A stretch of 64,000 nt of DNA from Sediminicola sp. (GTDB lineage: Bacteria; Bacteroidota; Bacteroidia; Flavobacteriales; Flavobacteriaceae), in NCBI GenBank assembly GCA_024643325.1, contig JAHEND010000002.1, positions 108,269 to 172,268 of the forward strand, in the 5' to 3' direction. A program made the position numbers and the translations under genes. The notes below the pieces were generated by a model. It did no database searches. It saw only the letters and a program-made list of their open reading frames with translations, and had not been told where the DNA came from. Below are positions 1 to 10,022 of this stretch, piece by piece. How positions within the stretch are numbered: the stretch's first letter is position 1; each line of letters begins with the position of its first letter.

Positions 1-684
1 TTCAGGATTGGCAGTAAACACACATTGAATATCAATAGGAAGTCTAAGCTTAAATCCCCTAATTTGAATATCTCCTTCTTGTAGTATATTAAACAAGGAT
101 ACTTGAATCCTAGCCTGTAGGTCAGGGATTTCATTAATTACGAAAATACACCTGTTTGCTCTAGGAATCATTCCAAAATGAAGCACACGAGGATCTGAAT
201 AAGACAGTTTTAAATGAGCTGCTTTAATGGGATCTATATCCCCAATTAAGTCAGAAACACTCACATCTGGCGTAGCTAATTTCTCAAAAAATCGATCTTC
301 TCTTGCCAACCAGCTTATAGGTGTTTTGTCTCCCATTTCTGCTATTAAATCTATCGCAAATGTAGAGATAGGATTTAAAGGGTCATCATTAATTTCAGAA
401 CCACTGACTACAGGAATATATGGATCTAATAAATAAACCATTGCTCGGGCCAATCGTGTTTTTGCCTGCCCTCTTAAACCGAGTAAATTAATATTATGCA
501 TAGACAAAATAGCACGCTCTAACTCAGGAAGGACCGTATTTTCATAGCCTATGACGCCATTGAAAGGGGTGGTTTTATTCTTCAAATGTGAAATTAAATT
601 ATCCCTGAGTTCTAGTTTAATAGATCTCGAGACATAGCCAGATTGCTTTAATTCACCTAAGGTTTTTAGTGTAGTTACTTCCAT
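1..684 (-). CDS. MoxR/ChlI-like AAA+ ATPase (partial, C-terminus beyond window)
   Basis: Minus-strand reading from ATG at 684 gives MEVTTLKTLGELKQSGYVSRSIKLELRDNLISHLK...NLLGLRGQAKTRLARAMVYLLDPYIP...; Walker-A-like GLRGQAKTRLAR and NEIPDLQ; abuts the VWA gene. Confidence 0.8.
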   Translation of the reverse strand, partial: MEVTTLKTLGELKQSGYVSRSIKLELRDNLISHLKNKTTPFNGVIGYENTVLPELERAILSMHNINLLGLRGQAKTRLARAMVYLLDPYIPVVSGSEINDDPLNPISTFAIDLIAEMGDKTPISWLAREDRFFEKLATPDVSVSDLIGDIDPIKAAHLKLSYSDPRVLHFGMIPRANRCIFVINEIPDLQARIQVSLFNILQEGDIQIRGFKLRLPIDIQCVFTANPE

Positions 685-1839
685 TTATCGAATTCTTTTT
701 TTTCTGTTATTTTCATAGTCTTCAAAGATCATTCCTCCCAATCCTTTCAAGCCAGTGTAAAACGCCTTCCCTTTATTGGCTGCCGTAAATTCTTGGACAA
801 ACTGCATGAGATAAGGATCTTGAGCGATCATGAAAGTGGTGATGGGTATGTTTACTTTTTGTGCTTGTCTCGCCATTCTGTAACACTGATCTACAATATG
901 TTGATCCAATCCAGATGAATTTTTATAATAAGAGCCATCCTTTAATTTGAGACAACTTGGCTTACCATCCGTGATCATGAAAATTTGCTTATTGGTATTT
1001 CGCTTTCTCCTAAGCATATCCATAGCCAAAGACAAGCCAGCGACCGTGTTGGTATGAAAAGGCCCTACTTTTAAGTAAGGTAAGTCTGCCACAGCTATTG
1101 GCCAGGCGTCATTACCAAAAACCAAGATTTCAAGACTGTCTTTAGGGTAGCGTGTGGTAATCATTTCTGCCAAAGCCATGGCCACTTTTTTAGCAGGGGT
1201 AATTCTATCTTCCCCATAAAGAATCATGCTGTGGCTAATATCTATCATTAGGACCGTACTCATTTGTGCAGCATGATGAGACTCTTTAACCACAAGATCT
1301 TCTTCTCTTAATTCAAAAGATCCTATCCCATTATTGATCTGGGCATTTTTAAAGCTTTCAGTAATGTCTATAGAAGACATAGCATCTCCAAATTGAAAGG
1401 CCCTCAGATCTCCAGAGGGTTCATCTCCCATTCCTATTTTTGGTGTTTTATGGTTTCCAGAGCCCGCCTTGTTAAGCGTGCCAAATATTTGATCCAAAGC
1501 GTGTTGCCTAATTAACCTTTCCATCTTAGCGGTAAGGGAAACAACACTTTTAGCAGATTCATCTCCATTTTCACCAGAGTTCTCTGGATCATTAGGCTCA
1601 AAGGTCTCTTGAACATATCCTTTGGATTTGAGGTCTTCAATAAAGTCATCTATGGTATACTCTGGTGTGGTGAGTTCATATTCCTTATCGAGTTCCCTAA
1701 GCCAATCAATAGCTTCATCAAAATCACCTGATGTGTGGGTAATAAGCTCTTTGAATATTTCAAAAAGTCGCTCAAAAGGAGTTTGGTTTGGCGCTTTATA
1801 GGAAGTAAAGCGAAAACCTAATGTATTGCGATTTGCCAT
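685..1839 (-). CDS. VWA domain protein (ChlD/MoxR-associated type)
   Basis: ORF with MIDAS-like VLMIDISHSM (DxSxS); stop abuts the ATPase start. Confidence 0.8.
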   Translation of the reverse strand: MANRNTLGFRFTSYKAPNQTPFERLFEIFKELITHTSGDFDEAIDWLRELDKEYELTTPEYTIDDFIEDLKSKGYVQETFEPNDPENSGENGDESAKSVVSLTAKMERLIRQHALDQIFGTLNKAGSGNHKTPKIGMGDEPSGDLRAFQFGDAMSSIDITESFKNAQINNGIGSFELREEDLVVKESHHAAQMSTVLMIDISHSMILYGEDRITPAKKVAMALAEMITTRYPKDSLEILVFGNDAWPIAVADLPYLKVGPFHTNTVAGLSLAMDMLRRKRNTNKQIFMITDGKPSCLKLKDGSYYKNSSGLDQHIVDQCYRMARQAQKVNIPITTFMIAQDPYLMQFVQEFTAANKGKAFYTGLKGLGGMIFEDYENNRKKRIR

Positions 1840-1905
1840 ATCTAAAAATACTATAAATCACAGATATTATAAAGCCTTTTTAAAGGAATTAAAAAGCGTT
1901 TAACA

Positions 1906-2511
1906 TCATTTTTGTCTAGAGGCTAAACGTTCAACAACTTCTGCTAAACTGGTCTCTTTCGCGTGTAACAACATTAAATAATGGAACAATAGGTCCGAAG
2001 ACTCCTCTAAAAATAATTCTTGGTTATTGTCCATGGCTTCAATCACAACTTCTACCGCTTCTTCTCCCACTTTTTGAGCAATTTTATTTATGCCTTTCTC
2101 AAAAAGACTTGCCACATAACTTTGATCTCCACTAGCATTGGAAACCCTTGAAGCTATGGTCTCTTCTAAAGTGGTTAAAAAACCATAAGTAGGAGTATTG
2201 GCCTTATTCCAACAGCTGTCAGATCCCTTATGGCAAGTAGGACCCTCTGGGTTCACTTGTATTAACAAGGTATCATTGTCACAGTCTAAGGCAATGTCTA
2301 CAAGACTCAAAAAATGGCCACTTTCCTCTCCTTTTGTCCACAAACGCTGTTTTGAACGGCTGTAAAAGGTAACTTTTTTTGTTTGAGTGGTTTGGGTCAA
2401 TGCCTCCTGGTTCATATAGCCCAACATGAGTACATTTTTGGTCTCGGCATCTTGGATAATTGCTGGAACCAAACCGTCTAAATGTTTTGAAAAATCTACT
2501 TTCATCTGCAT
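1906..2511 (-). CDS. hisIE: Bifunctional phosphoribosyl-AMP cyclohydrolase / phosphoribosyl-ATP pyrophosphatase
   Basis: HisI motifs (TFYSRSKQRLWTKGEESGHFL, GPTCHKGSDSCW) plus HisE domain (QKVGEEAVEVVIEA); last his gene of the operon. Confidence 0.95.
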   Translation of the reverse strand: MQMKVDFSKHLDGLVPAIIQDAETKNVLMLGYMNQEALTQTTQTKKVTFYSRSKQRLWTKGEESGHFLSLVDIALDCDNDTLLIQVNPEGPTCHKGSDSCWNKANTPTYGFLTTLEETIASRVSNASGDQSYVASLFEKGINKIAQKVGEEAVEVVIEAMDNNQELFLEESSDLLFHYLMLLHAKETSLAEVVERLASRQK

Positions 2512-2514
2512 GAT

Positions 2515-3270
2515 TTAAAGTCTAACTGGTATATTTTTATCTTTTAAAAAAGTCTTTAAGGCTGGAATACCTATTTCTCCGTAATGGAAAATACTGGCTG
2601 CTAGAGCGGCATCGGCTTTACCGAAGGTAAAGCTGTTATAGAAATCTTCCATATTCCCAGCACCACCAGAGGCAATAATAGGAATATTGACGCTTTCTGA
2701 CATTTTAGCTAAGGCTTCGTTGGCAAAACCACTTTTTGTACCGTCATGATCCATGGAAGTAAACAAAATTTCTCCAGCCCCTAATTGCTCTGCTTGCTTG
2801 GCCCAATCGAATAAATCTAGATCCGTAGCTTGCTTTCCACCAACTAAATGAACCAACCACTGGTCGATAATCTTTTTGGCATCTATAGCCACTACCACAC
2901 ACTGTGCCCCAAAAGCTTCTGACAATTCTTTAATAAGCGTTGGCCGCCTTACGGCCGATGAGTTAATGGATACCTTATCTGCACCATTCTTAAGCAGCTT
3001 CTCTACGTCTGCAATACTGCTAATGCCTCCTCCAACAGTAAAAGGAATATCTACAGCTGCTGCCACCTGGAGCACCAAATCTGCCATAGTTTTCCGTCCC
3101 TGCTCTGTAGCTGAAATATCTAAAAACACGAGTTCATCTGCACCTGTTGCAGCATATTTAGTGGCTAGTTCTACAGGGTCTCCTGCATCTCTAAGGGACA
3201 CAAAATTAACTCCCTTTACTGTGCGCCCATCTTTTATATCCAGGCAAGGAATAATTCTTTTAGTTAACAT
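2515..3270 (-). CDS. hisF: Imidazole glycerol phosphate synthase subunit HisF
   Basis: [23 protein letters not shown]...; overlaps hisA by 7 bp. Confidence 0.97.
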   Translation of the reverse strand: MLTKRIIPCLDIKDGRTVKGVNFVSLRDAGDPVELATKYAATGADELVFLDISATEQGRKTMADLVLQVAAAVDIPFTVGGGISSIADVEKLLKNGADKVSINSSAVRRPTLIKELSEAFGAQCVVVAIDAKKIIDQWLVHLVGGKQATDLDLFDWAKQAEQLGAGEILFTSMDHDGTKSGFANEALAKMSESVNIPIIASGGAGNMEDFYNSFTFGKADAALAASIFHYGEIGIPALKTFLKDKNIPVRL

Positions 3271-3998
3271 TTTGGCGCATTTAAAATGAACTGCTCTATC
3301 TCTTTTAAAGAGATCCTATCTTCATATATCGCTTTTCCGACAATGGCCCCGTTACAGCCCACAGCACTCAGGTCATAAAGGTCTTGAAGCTTTGCAACTC
3401 CACCACTAGCAATGAGTTTAATGTCTTTTAATTCTCTGATCATTTTTTCATAAAGAGCGATAGAGGGACCTTCAAGCATACCATCTTTAGAAATATCTGT
3501 ACAGATCACATCTGATATGCCTTTTGCCATATAATTAGCTACATAGGGAATTAAGTCTTCTGTAGACGTTTCTAACCAACCTGAAATAGCAATTTTTTCA
3601 TTGGCCGCGTCTGCCCCTAGTATAATTTTATGCGCCCCATAGGCCTTGATCCAAGATAAAAAGCGTTGGGGATCCTTCACTGCAATACTGCCTCCAGTAA
3701 TTTGCTTGGCACCTGATTCAAAGGCTATTTTAAGGTCTTGGTCTGTTTTAAGCCCTCCGCCAAAATCGATCTTTAAATTTGTTTTGGTCGCTAAGGTTTC
3801 CAAAACTTTGTGATTCACAATACCCTGAGATTTAGCACCGTCTAGATCTACTAAATGTAGGTATTCTATTCCGTGGTCTTGAAATGACTTGGCTACTTCC
3901 AAAGGGTCATTGGAATAAATTTTTGCTGTGTTGTAATCTCCTTTCGAAAGTCTTACACATTGACCATTTATAATATCTATAGCAGGGATAATTCTCAT
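3264..3998 (-). CDS. hisA: ProFAR isomerase
   Basis: [22 protein letters not shown]...; operon position. Confidence 0.96.
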   Translation of the reverse strand: MRIIPAIDIINGQCVRLSKGDYNTAKIYSNDPLEVAKSFQDHGIEYLHLVDLDGAKSQGIVNHKVLETLATKTNLKIDFGGGLKTDQDLKIAFESGAKQITGGSIAVKDPQRFLSWIKAYGAHKIILGADAANEKIAISGWLETSTEDLIPYVANYMAKGISDVICTDISKDGMLEGPSIALYEKMIRELKDIKLIASGGVAKLQDLYDLSAVGCNGAIVGKAIYEDRISLKEIEQFILNAPKC

Positions 3999-3999
3999 T

Positions 4000-4581
4000 T
4001 TATAAGGCTAAAAAGTTTTCTAAAATTTTATTTCCAACAGCACTACTCTTTTCTGGATGAAACTGTGTGCCAAAAAAGTTGTCTTTGGCTAAAGCAGCAC
4101 TATAGGGAATATCATACTGACAAACAGCAATGGTCTCCGAAGACAAGGCAGCATAATAGGAATGAACCATATAAATATAAGCGTTCTCTTCAATCCCATT
4201 GAAAAGTGGTGACTTTAATTGCGCAATAGTATTCCACCCAATATGAGGTACTTTAAGTCGTGCCTCAAAAGCTTTAACTTCCACATCAAAAATCCCCAGT
4301 CCTTTTGTGTTGCCTTCCTCTGAACGATTACACATAAGCTGCATACCCAAACAAATACCCAAGACTGGTTGTGTTAGCTGGGGCAACAATTGGTCTATAC
4401 CACTGGTTTGTAACTTTTCCATAGCAGCAGCGGCATGACCTACTCCTGGAAAAATTACTTTGTCTGCTTTTTCTATAACCTTTATATCTTGGGACAAAAG
4501 CGCCTTTACACCCTGCCTTTCCAAAGCAAATAATACACTTTGAATATTCCCTGCACCGTAATCTACAATGACTACTTTCAT
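4000..4581 (-). CDS. hisH: Imidazole glycerol phosphate synthase glutaminase subunit
   Basis: [16 protein letters not shown]..., GICLGMQLM nucleophile motif, GTQFHPEKS. Confidence 0.97.
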   Translation of the reverse strand: MKVVIVDYGAGNIQSVLFALERQGVKALLSQDIKVIEKADKVIFPGVGHAAAAMEKLQTSGIDQLLPQLTQPVLGICLGMQLMCNRSEEGNTKGLGIFDVEVKAFEARLKVPHIGWNTIAQLKSPLFNGIEENAYIYMVHSYYAALSSETIAVCQYDIPYSAALAKDNFFGTQFHPEKSSAVGNKILENFLAL

Positions 4582-5714
4582 TATAATACGCCTTTAGTTG
4601 AGGGCAAAAATAATTTGTCCGGATCTCTTTTAATAGCCATTTTTATGGCCTTGGCAAATGCTTTAAAAATAGCCTCTATCTTATGGTGCTCATTTTGCCC
4701 GGTCGCTTTTATATTTAAATTGGCCTTTGCGCCATCTGAAAAGGATTTAAAAAAATGCACAAACATTTCCGTTGGCATTTTACCAATCATTTCTCGATTA
4801 AATTCAGCCTCCCAGACCAACCAATTTCTACCCCCAAAATCAATGGAAACATGTGCCTCACAGTCATCCATAGGCAGACAGAAACCGTACCGCTCTACTC
4901 CAAGCTTATTTCCTAGTGCTTTGTGAAAAGCTTCTCCTAATGCAATAGCGGTGTCCTCAATGGTGTGGTGTTCGTCTACTGCTAGGTCTCCTGTCACCTC
5001 TATATCTAAATCTATTAATCCATGTCTGGACAATTGATCCAACATATGATCAAAAAAGTCAATCCCAGTATGAATCTTTGAGGTTCCTGTACCGTCTAAA
5101 TCCATCTCTATGGAAATTTGGGTCTCATGGGTATTACGCTCTAGACTAACTTTGCGTTCTCCTGCCCTTAAAAAGCTATATATCTCACTCCATTCAGTGG
5201 TTTCCTTAGCAATAAAATCTTCTAAATCTTTTTGATTCTCGGAGAGTTCTTCTCCCCCAAGACCTACTTCTTGTCGCATAAAAATGGCTTTGGCTCCAAG
5301 ATTTTTAGCGAAAGCTACATCCGTTATTCTGTCACCAATAACAAAAGAATTCGCTAAGTCATAAGATCCGTCCATATAAGCAGTCAGCAATGCAGTTCCT
5401 GGCTTTCTGGTGGGTTTATTCTCACTGGCAAAAGTCTTGTCTATAATGATGTTAGAAAACACTATACCCTCCCTTTTAAAACTGTCAATTATAAAATTTT
5501 GAACTGGCCAAAAGGTATCTTCTGGAAATGAATCAGTGCCCAAACCGTCCTGATTGGAGACCATGACCAATTCAAAATCTAATTCCCTAGCAATCTTGGC
5601 TAAATATTGAAAAACGTAGGGATAAAAGACCAATTTATCAAATGCGTCAATTTGATAATCTTTGGGTTCCTTGATTAAGGTGCCATCTCTGTCTATAAAA
5701 AGTATTTTTTTCAT
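4581..5714 (-). CDS. hisB: Bifunctional histidinol-phosphatase / imidazoleglycerol-phosphate dehydratase
   Basis: N-terminal HAD phosphatase [10 protein letters not shown] fused to IGPD ([32 protein letters not shown]). Confidence 0.96.
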   Translation of the reverse strand: MKKILFIDRDGTLIKEPKDYQIDAFDKLVFYPYVFQYLAKIARELDFELVMVSNQDGLGTDSFPEDTFWPVQNFIIDSFKREGIVFSNIIIDKTFASENKPTRKPGTALLTAYMDGSYDLANSFVIGDRITDVAFAKNLGAKAIFMRQEVGLGGEELSENQKDLEDFIAKETTEWSEIYSFLRAGERKVSLERNTHETQISIEMDLDGTGTSKIHTGIDFFDHMLDQLSRHGLIDLDIEVTGDLAVDEHHTIEDTAIALGEAFHKALGNKLGVERYGFCLPMDDCEAHVSIDFGGRNWLVWEAEFNREMIGKMPTEMFVHFFKSFSDGAKANLNIKATGQNEHHKIEAIFKAFAKAIKMAIKRDPDKLFLPSTKGVL

Positions 5715-6766
5715 GACAATGTATAAAGGGTTTCTATGAGTTTATTATTTTCATCTGGGGTACCTATTGTAAACCTAAGGGTGTTCTCACAATGAAGCTG
5801 TTTAGACCTATTTCTAGCAACAATACCCTGGTTTAATAATTGGCGGTATCTCATATCTGCATGATCTACTCGGACCAACACAAAATTGGCTTCTGAAGGA
5901 AATACTTCTTCTACAAAGGGAAGGTTCTTTAGTGCATTGTAGAGGACTTTTCTTTGTGCTACAATCAAATTCACTTCACTCTGGATTCGTTCTCCTTGCT
6001 CCAATCGCTCTATTGCCTTTGATTGAGTGAGTTCATTGACATTGTAAGGGGGTTTAATTTTATGCAGCAAACTTATAATTTCTGGAGAAGCCATGAGCAT
6101 ACCCAATCGAATGCCAGCTAAACCATAGGCTTTAGACAATGTTTGAATAACCACAAGATTGGGGAAATCTGACAGTCTGTTCACCCAGCTTGGTGCATCT
6201 GTGAAATCTATATAAGCCTCATCTACCACTACCAAACCCTTAAAAGTAATCAGAATTTCTTCTATATGAATGCTATTCAATAGGTTACCACTAGGATTGT
6301 TAGGACTACAGATAAACAGCATTTTAGCTGACGTGATAGAATGACTTCTATACTGATCCATATCTATTTCAAAGGCAGTTGTGAGCGGGATTTCATGTAC
6401 TTGAACACTATTAATTCCTGCCAATACGCCATACATGCCATAGGTAGGAGGAAAAGTAATTACAGCGTCCTGATTGGGCTCACAGAAGGCGCGGAATAAT
6501 AAATCTAGCACTTCATCACTTCCGTTTCCGAACAATAATTGGTTTTCAGGCAGATTTTTCAAAGAAGCCATAATGCTACGGAGCGACCTTTGTAAAGGGT
6601 CTGGATACCTATTCACCCCTGTCTCATTGGGGTTTTCATTGGCATCTAAAAAAACCATCTTAGTTCCATTAGACACATATTCGTCTCTTGCAGAAGTATA
6701 TGGAGCCAATGACTTCACGTTCTCTCTACACAGACTCAGGGGATTAAATTCGTTCTTATTCTCCAT
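5711..6766 (-). CDS. hisC: Histidinol-phosphate aminotransferase
   Basis: PLP aminotransferase with [12 protein letters not shown]; operon position. Confidence 0.95.
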   Translation of the reverse strand: MENKNEFNPLSLCRENVKSLAPYTSARDEYVSNGTKMVFLDANENPNETGVNRYPDPLQRSLRSIMASLKNLPENQLLFGNGSDEVLDLLFRAFCEPNQDAVITFPPTYGMYGVLAGINSVQVHEIPLTTAFEIDMDQYRSHSITSAKMLFICSPNNPSGNLLNSIHIEEILITFKGLVVVDEAYIDFTDAPSWVNRLSDFPNLVVIQTLSKAYGLAGIRLGMLMASPEIISLLHKIKPPYNVNELTQSKAIERLEQGERIQSEVNLIVAQRKVLYNALKNLPFVEEVFPSEANFVLVRVDHADMRYRQLLNQGIVARNRSKQLHCENTLRFTIGTPDENNKLIETLYTLS

Positions 6767-8048
6767 CTCTCAAATCATTTAAGCGTATACTTACTGCATT
6801 TTTATGTGCGTCTAAGCCTTCTGCTGCAGCCATTAATTCAATGCTCTTTCCTAAGGCTTTTAAGCCTTTTGCAGTCAATTTCTGAAAGCTTATACTATTT
6901 AGAAAGGCATCTAAATTAACCCCACTATACTGTCTGGCATATCCGTTGGTGGGTAGGGTGTGATTGGTTCCAGAAGCATAGTCACCTGCACTTTCTGGAC
7001 TGTAATTTCCTATAAACACAGAGCCAGCAGCGCTTAGCTGATCTAGGTAATAAGCTTCTTCAGACACGCACAAAATGTAGTGCTCTGGGGCATATTGGTT
7101 AATTAAGGATACCGCAGCTTCTTTCGTTTCTAAAAAAATCATTTTACTATTCTCCAACGCTTTACTAGCAATCTCTTTTCTAGATAAAACTGCACATTGG
7201 GCTAATAATTCTTGACTTACTTCTTCAATGAGTGGCTCGTAGGTGGTTACAAAAATAACCTGACTGTCTGGACCGTGTTCTGCTTGAGAAAGTAAATCAG
7301 ATGCAATGTAGGAAGCCTTGGCTGTTTGGTCTGCCATAACCAGTAACTCACTAGGACCTGCTGGCATGTCTATGGCTACGTCATATCTAGTAGCCCATTG
7401 TTTGGCTACGGTGACATATTGATTCCCTGGTCCAAAAATTTTATACACTTTAGGCACTTGATCGGTTCCAAAAGTCATAGCGGCTATGGCTTGAATACCC
7501 CCAATTTTAAATAATTTAGTAACTCCGCATAAGGAAGCTGCAAATAAAATGGCAGGGTGTATGGCTCCTGATTTGTCTGGAGGCGTACACAAAACAATTT
7601 CTTTACAACCAGCAATTTGTGCTGGAATGGCCAACATTAAAATAGTGGAAAATAGGGGTGCAGAGCCCCCTGGAATATAGATACCTACTTTTTCAATAGG
7701 CCTTTTTTCTTGCCAGCAGTGCACTCCTTCCATATTTTCAACAGAAACCTTAGGAGTAATTTGAGCCCGGTGAAAAGCTGTTATTTGATCTTTTGCTTGA
7801 ATAATGGCTTGTTGCAACTCAGGGGCTACTAGTTGCTTTGCATCTTCAATTTCATCTGTAGAGACCTTAAAATCACTTAAAGATACACCGTCAAATTTCT
7901 CTGTAAATTTGGTGATAGCTTTATCTCCATTTGCTTTAATATTCTTGAAAACATCAGAAACAATCGGTTCAATATCTTGATAGGAAGCGGTAGGTCTTTT
8001 TAGAATGTCTTCCCATTCTATCCTTGTAGGGTTTTTATATACATTCAT
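6756..8048 (-). CDS. hisD: Histidinol dehydrogenase
   Basis: Motifs VGIYIPGGSAPLFSTILMLAIPAQIAGC, DMPAGPSELLV, SAGDYASGTNHTLPT. Confidence 0.97.
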   Translation of the reverse strand: MNVYKNPTRIEWEDILKRPTASYQDIEPIVSDVFKNIKANGDKAITKFTEKFDGVSLSDFKVSTDEIEDAKQLVAPELQQAIIQAKDQITAFHRAQITPKVSVENMEGVHCWQEKRPIEKVGIYIPGGSAPLFSTILMLAIPAQIAGCKEIVLCTPPDKSGAIHPAILFAASLCGVTKLFKIGGIQAIAAMTFGTDQVPKVYKIFGPGNQYVTVAKQWATRYDVAIDMPAGPSELLVMADQTAKASYIASDLLSQAEHGPDSQVIFVTTYEPLIEEVSQELLAQCAVLSRKEIASKALENSKMIFLETKEAAVSLINQYAPEHYILCVSEEAYYLDQLSAAGSVFIGNYSPESAGDYASGTNHTLPTNGYARQYSGVNLDAFLNSISFQKLTAKGLKALGKSIELMAAAEGLDAHKNAVSIRLNDLRDGE

Positions 8049-8049
8049 A

Positions 8050-8910
8050 TTACAAAACCATTTTCTCTATTGGGCACACTAAAATACTTTCTGCACCTGC
8101 TAATTTTAATAAATCTATTACTTCCCAAAAAGAATCTTTCTGAATGACCGTGTGCACAGAGCTCCACCCTTCCTCTGCTAAGGGTAGTACTGTGGGACTT
8201 TTCATTCCAGGAAGTATGCTCAACACAGCATCTAATTTTTCATTAGGCACATTGAGTAGTACGTATTTAGATTCCCTAGCCCTCAAGACTGATTTAATTC
8301 TAAAGACAAGCTTTTCTAAAATAGGCCTAACTTCTGAAGATAGTTCTGGTGAAACCGCTAAAACAGCTTCACTTTTTAAAATAACATCTACCTCTTTGAG
8401 GTTGTTTTTAAACAGTGTGCTACCACTAGAAACAATATCACAGATGGCGTCTGCCAAGCCAATATTAGGAGCTATCTCCACAGATCCATTGATTAAATGT
8501 ATGTCTGCATGAATACCGTTTTTTTTCAAATAAGATTGAACAGTGTTAGGATATGAAGTGGCAATCTTTATTCCATCAAAATCTTTCAGCCCATTATAAG
8601 GTGTATCTTTAGGAATAGCCATAGACACTTTACATTTGGAAAATCCTAATTTTTCTACAATAGCAATGCCTTCTCCCTTTTCAATAAGTACATTCTCCCC
8701 AATAATGGCAATGTCTACCACTCCGTCTTTAAGGTATTGTGGAATATCTCCATTTCTTAAGTAAAAGACCTCTAAGTCAAAATTCCTAGCCATGGCTTTT
8801 AATTGGTCTTTACCATTGTCTATAGAAATTCCACATGCCTTCAATAAATCAATAGAATCGTCGTGTAAACGTCCACTTTTTTGAATCGCAATTTTAAGTC
8901 TGTTCTTCAT
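8050..8910 (-). CDS. hisG: ATP phosphoribosyltransferase; start placed at MKNRLKIAIQKSGRL (ORF track extends to 8952 through the terminator)
   Basis: HisG sequence (IAIQKSGRLHDDSIDLLKACGI). ATG at 8910-8908 follows the attenuator U-tract; the extra 14 residues in the track are read through the terminator stem. Confidence 0.93.
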   Translation of the reverse strand: MKNRLKIAIQKSGRLHDDSIDLLKACGISIDNGKDQLKAMARNFDLEVFYLRNGDIPQYLKDGVVDIAIIGENVLIEKGEGIAIVEKLGFSKCKVSMAIPKDTPYNGLKDFDGIKIATSYPNTVQSYLKKNGIHADIHLINGSVEIAPNIGLADAICDIVSSGSTLFKNNLKEVDVILKSEAVLAVSPELSSEVRPILEKLVFRIKSVLRARESKYVLLNVPNEKLDAVLSILPGMKSPTVLPLAEEGWSSVHTVIQKDSFWEVIDLLKLAGAESILVCPIEKMVL

Positions 8911-8911
8911 A

Positions 8912-8960
8912 ATTATTTTAATAAAAAAATAAAAACCCGTTTGATTACTCAAACGGGTTT
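8912..8960 (-). terminator. Intrinsic terminator/attenuator between his leader peptide and hisG
   Basis: RNA-sense AAACCCGTTTGA-GTAA-TCAAACGGGTTT (perfect 12-bp stem, 8960-8933) followed by TTTATTTTTTTATT. Confidence 0.92.
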
Positions 8961-8988
8961 CAATATGGTTGTTAACAACAATACATCA

Positions 8989-9042
8989 TTACCTCGCCTG
9001 AGCGCAGTATATAAAATGATGATGTGTATGTGTTTGTGTCAT
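8989..9042 (-). CDS. hisL: Histidine operon leader peptide MTQTHTHHHFIYCAQAR
   Basis: ATG ACA CAA ACA CAT ACA CAT CAT CAT TTT ATA TAC TGC GCT CAG GCG AGG TAA; 4 His codons in 5 positions, upstream of terminator and hisG. Confidence 0.88.
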   Translation of the reverse strand: MTQTHTHHHFIYCAQAR

Positions 9043-9052
9043 GATTAAGGTA

Positions 9053-9060
9053 CAAAAGTA
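9053..9060 (-). promoter_or_regulatory. Putative Bacteroidota -7 box (TACTTTTG) for the his operon
   Basis: TAnnTTTG match 10 nt upstream of the leader ATG; no clear -33 TTTG seen. Confidence 0.5.
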
Positions 9061-9167
9061 ATCAATTCCTTTAAATTGACATGAGATAATTAAATAGTTT
9101 TTAAAATATCACAAACCCCAAAAGGCTTGTTAAAAATATTTAAAAAGGGGTGCTTTTGAAAACAGAT

Positions 9168-9983
9168 TTAGTTGTTTCCCAAAATAATAGGCATTCCTGA
9201 GTCTCCACTACCAATGACAATTACTTTTGAATTTGGCGATTCAGATAATTTAATAGTAGCTTCAATACCTTTGTCCTGTAAAATTTTATCTGTAAGAGAA
9301 GCGCTTAAAATTCTGTTAGCGTCTGCCTTTCCCTGTGCTTCAATAATCTGACGCTCGGCCTCTTTTGCTGCTGTGATCAATTTAAACTCATACTCCAAAG
9401 ACTCCTGTTCTTGCTTTAATTTACTCTCAATAGCAGTTTTAATAGTCGCTGGTAAGGTAACATCTCTAACAAGAACCTCATTTAATTGAATGTACTGTCC
9501 ATCTACAATTTTCTTGGTCTCTTCAAAAATCTCTGCTTGAATCGCGTCCCTTTTACTAGAGTATAATTGTTCTGGAGTATACCTACCCACTACAGAACGA
9601 GCTGCAGATCTGATGGTTGGCAACAATACTCTTTGTACATAAGCTTCTCCTTTCTCTTGGTGTAATTTTCCTAAAAATTCATATTTAGGCTCAAACCAGG
9701 CTGAGGCATCTAACTTTATTTCCAATCCATTAGAAGAAAGTACTTGCATTTTTTCGAATACTTCTTGCTGACGCACTTCATAAATAAAAACTTTATTCCA
9801 TGGGGCAATCACATGAAAACCTTCTCCTAAAGGCGGCTCATCTGTTACTACTCCATTTCCAAAGGTTTTATAAAGTACTCCTGCCCTACCAGAACCTATT
9901 GTCAAAGTAGATTTAGAAACAAAAACGATTAATACAATAAATAAAATAATGAGTGGCATGGCCACTTTAGGTAACTTGTCCAT
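9168..9983 (-). CDS. Prohibitin/SPFH-domain family membrane protein
   Basis: N-terminal TM segment and SPFH-like domain (VKVRDVTLPATIKTAIESKLKQEQESLEYEFKLITAAKEAERQIIEAQGKADA); start set to MDKLPK because the longer start (10001) overlaps a -7 box. Confidence 0.82.
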   Translation of the reverse strand: MDKLPKVAMPLIILFIVLIVFVSKSTLTIGSGRAGVLYKTFGNGVVTDEPPLGEGFHVIAPWNKVFIYEVRQQEVFEKMQVLSSNGLEIKLDASAWFEPKYEFLGKLHQEKGEAYVQRVLLPTIRSAARSVVGRYTPEQLYSSKRDAIQAEIFEETKKIVDGQYIQLNEVLVRDVTLPATIKTAIESKLKQEQESLEYEFKLITAAKEAERQIIEAQGKADANRILSASLTDKILQDKGIEATIKLSESPNSKVIVIGSGDSGMPIILGNN

Positions 9984-9998
9984 AATTGAAAATTTTAA

Positions 9999-10006
9999 CA
10001 AAGGTA
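9999..10006 (-). promoter_or_regulatory. Putative -7 box TACCTTTG for the SPFH gene
   Basis: caaaggta on + strand = TACCTTTG on -; 15 nt upstream of ATG 9983. Confidence 0.45.
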
Positions 10007-10022
10007 CAATAAAAATGTACGT

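Noticed and set aside
227-436. Plus-strand 69-aa ORF
   Set aside because: Antisense to the MoxR-like ATPase gene; no supporting signal.
2876-3289. Plus-strand ORF of 137 aa
   Set aside because: Fully antisense to hisF/hisA; low-complexity Ser/Thr-rich product typical of a shadow ORF.
4540-4926. Plus-strand ORF of 128 aa
   Set aside because: Antisense to hisH/hisB, no recognisable motif.
8911-8952. N-terminal extension of HisG (MSNQTGFYFFIKII) in the ORF track
   Set aside because: It is read through the terminator stem and U-tract; HisG homology starts at MKNRLKIAIQKSGRL (8910).
9121-9160. Possible terminator downstream of the SPFH gene (CACCCC...GGGGT)
   Set aside because: Only about 5 bp of pairing with a long AT-rich loop and no convincing U-tract.
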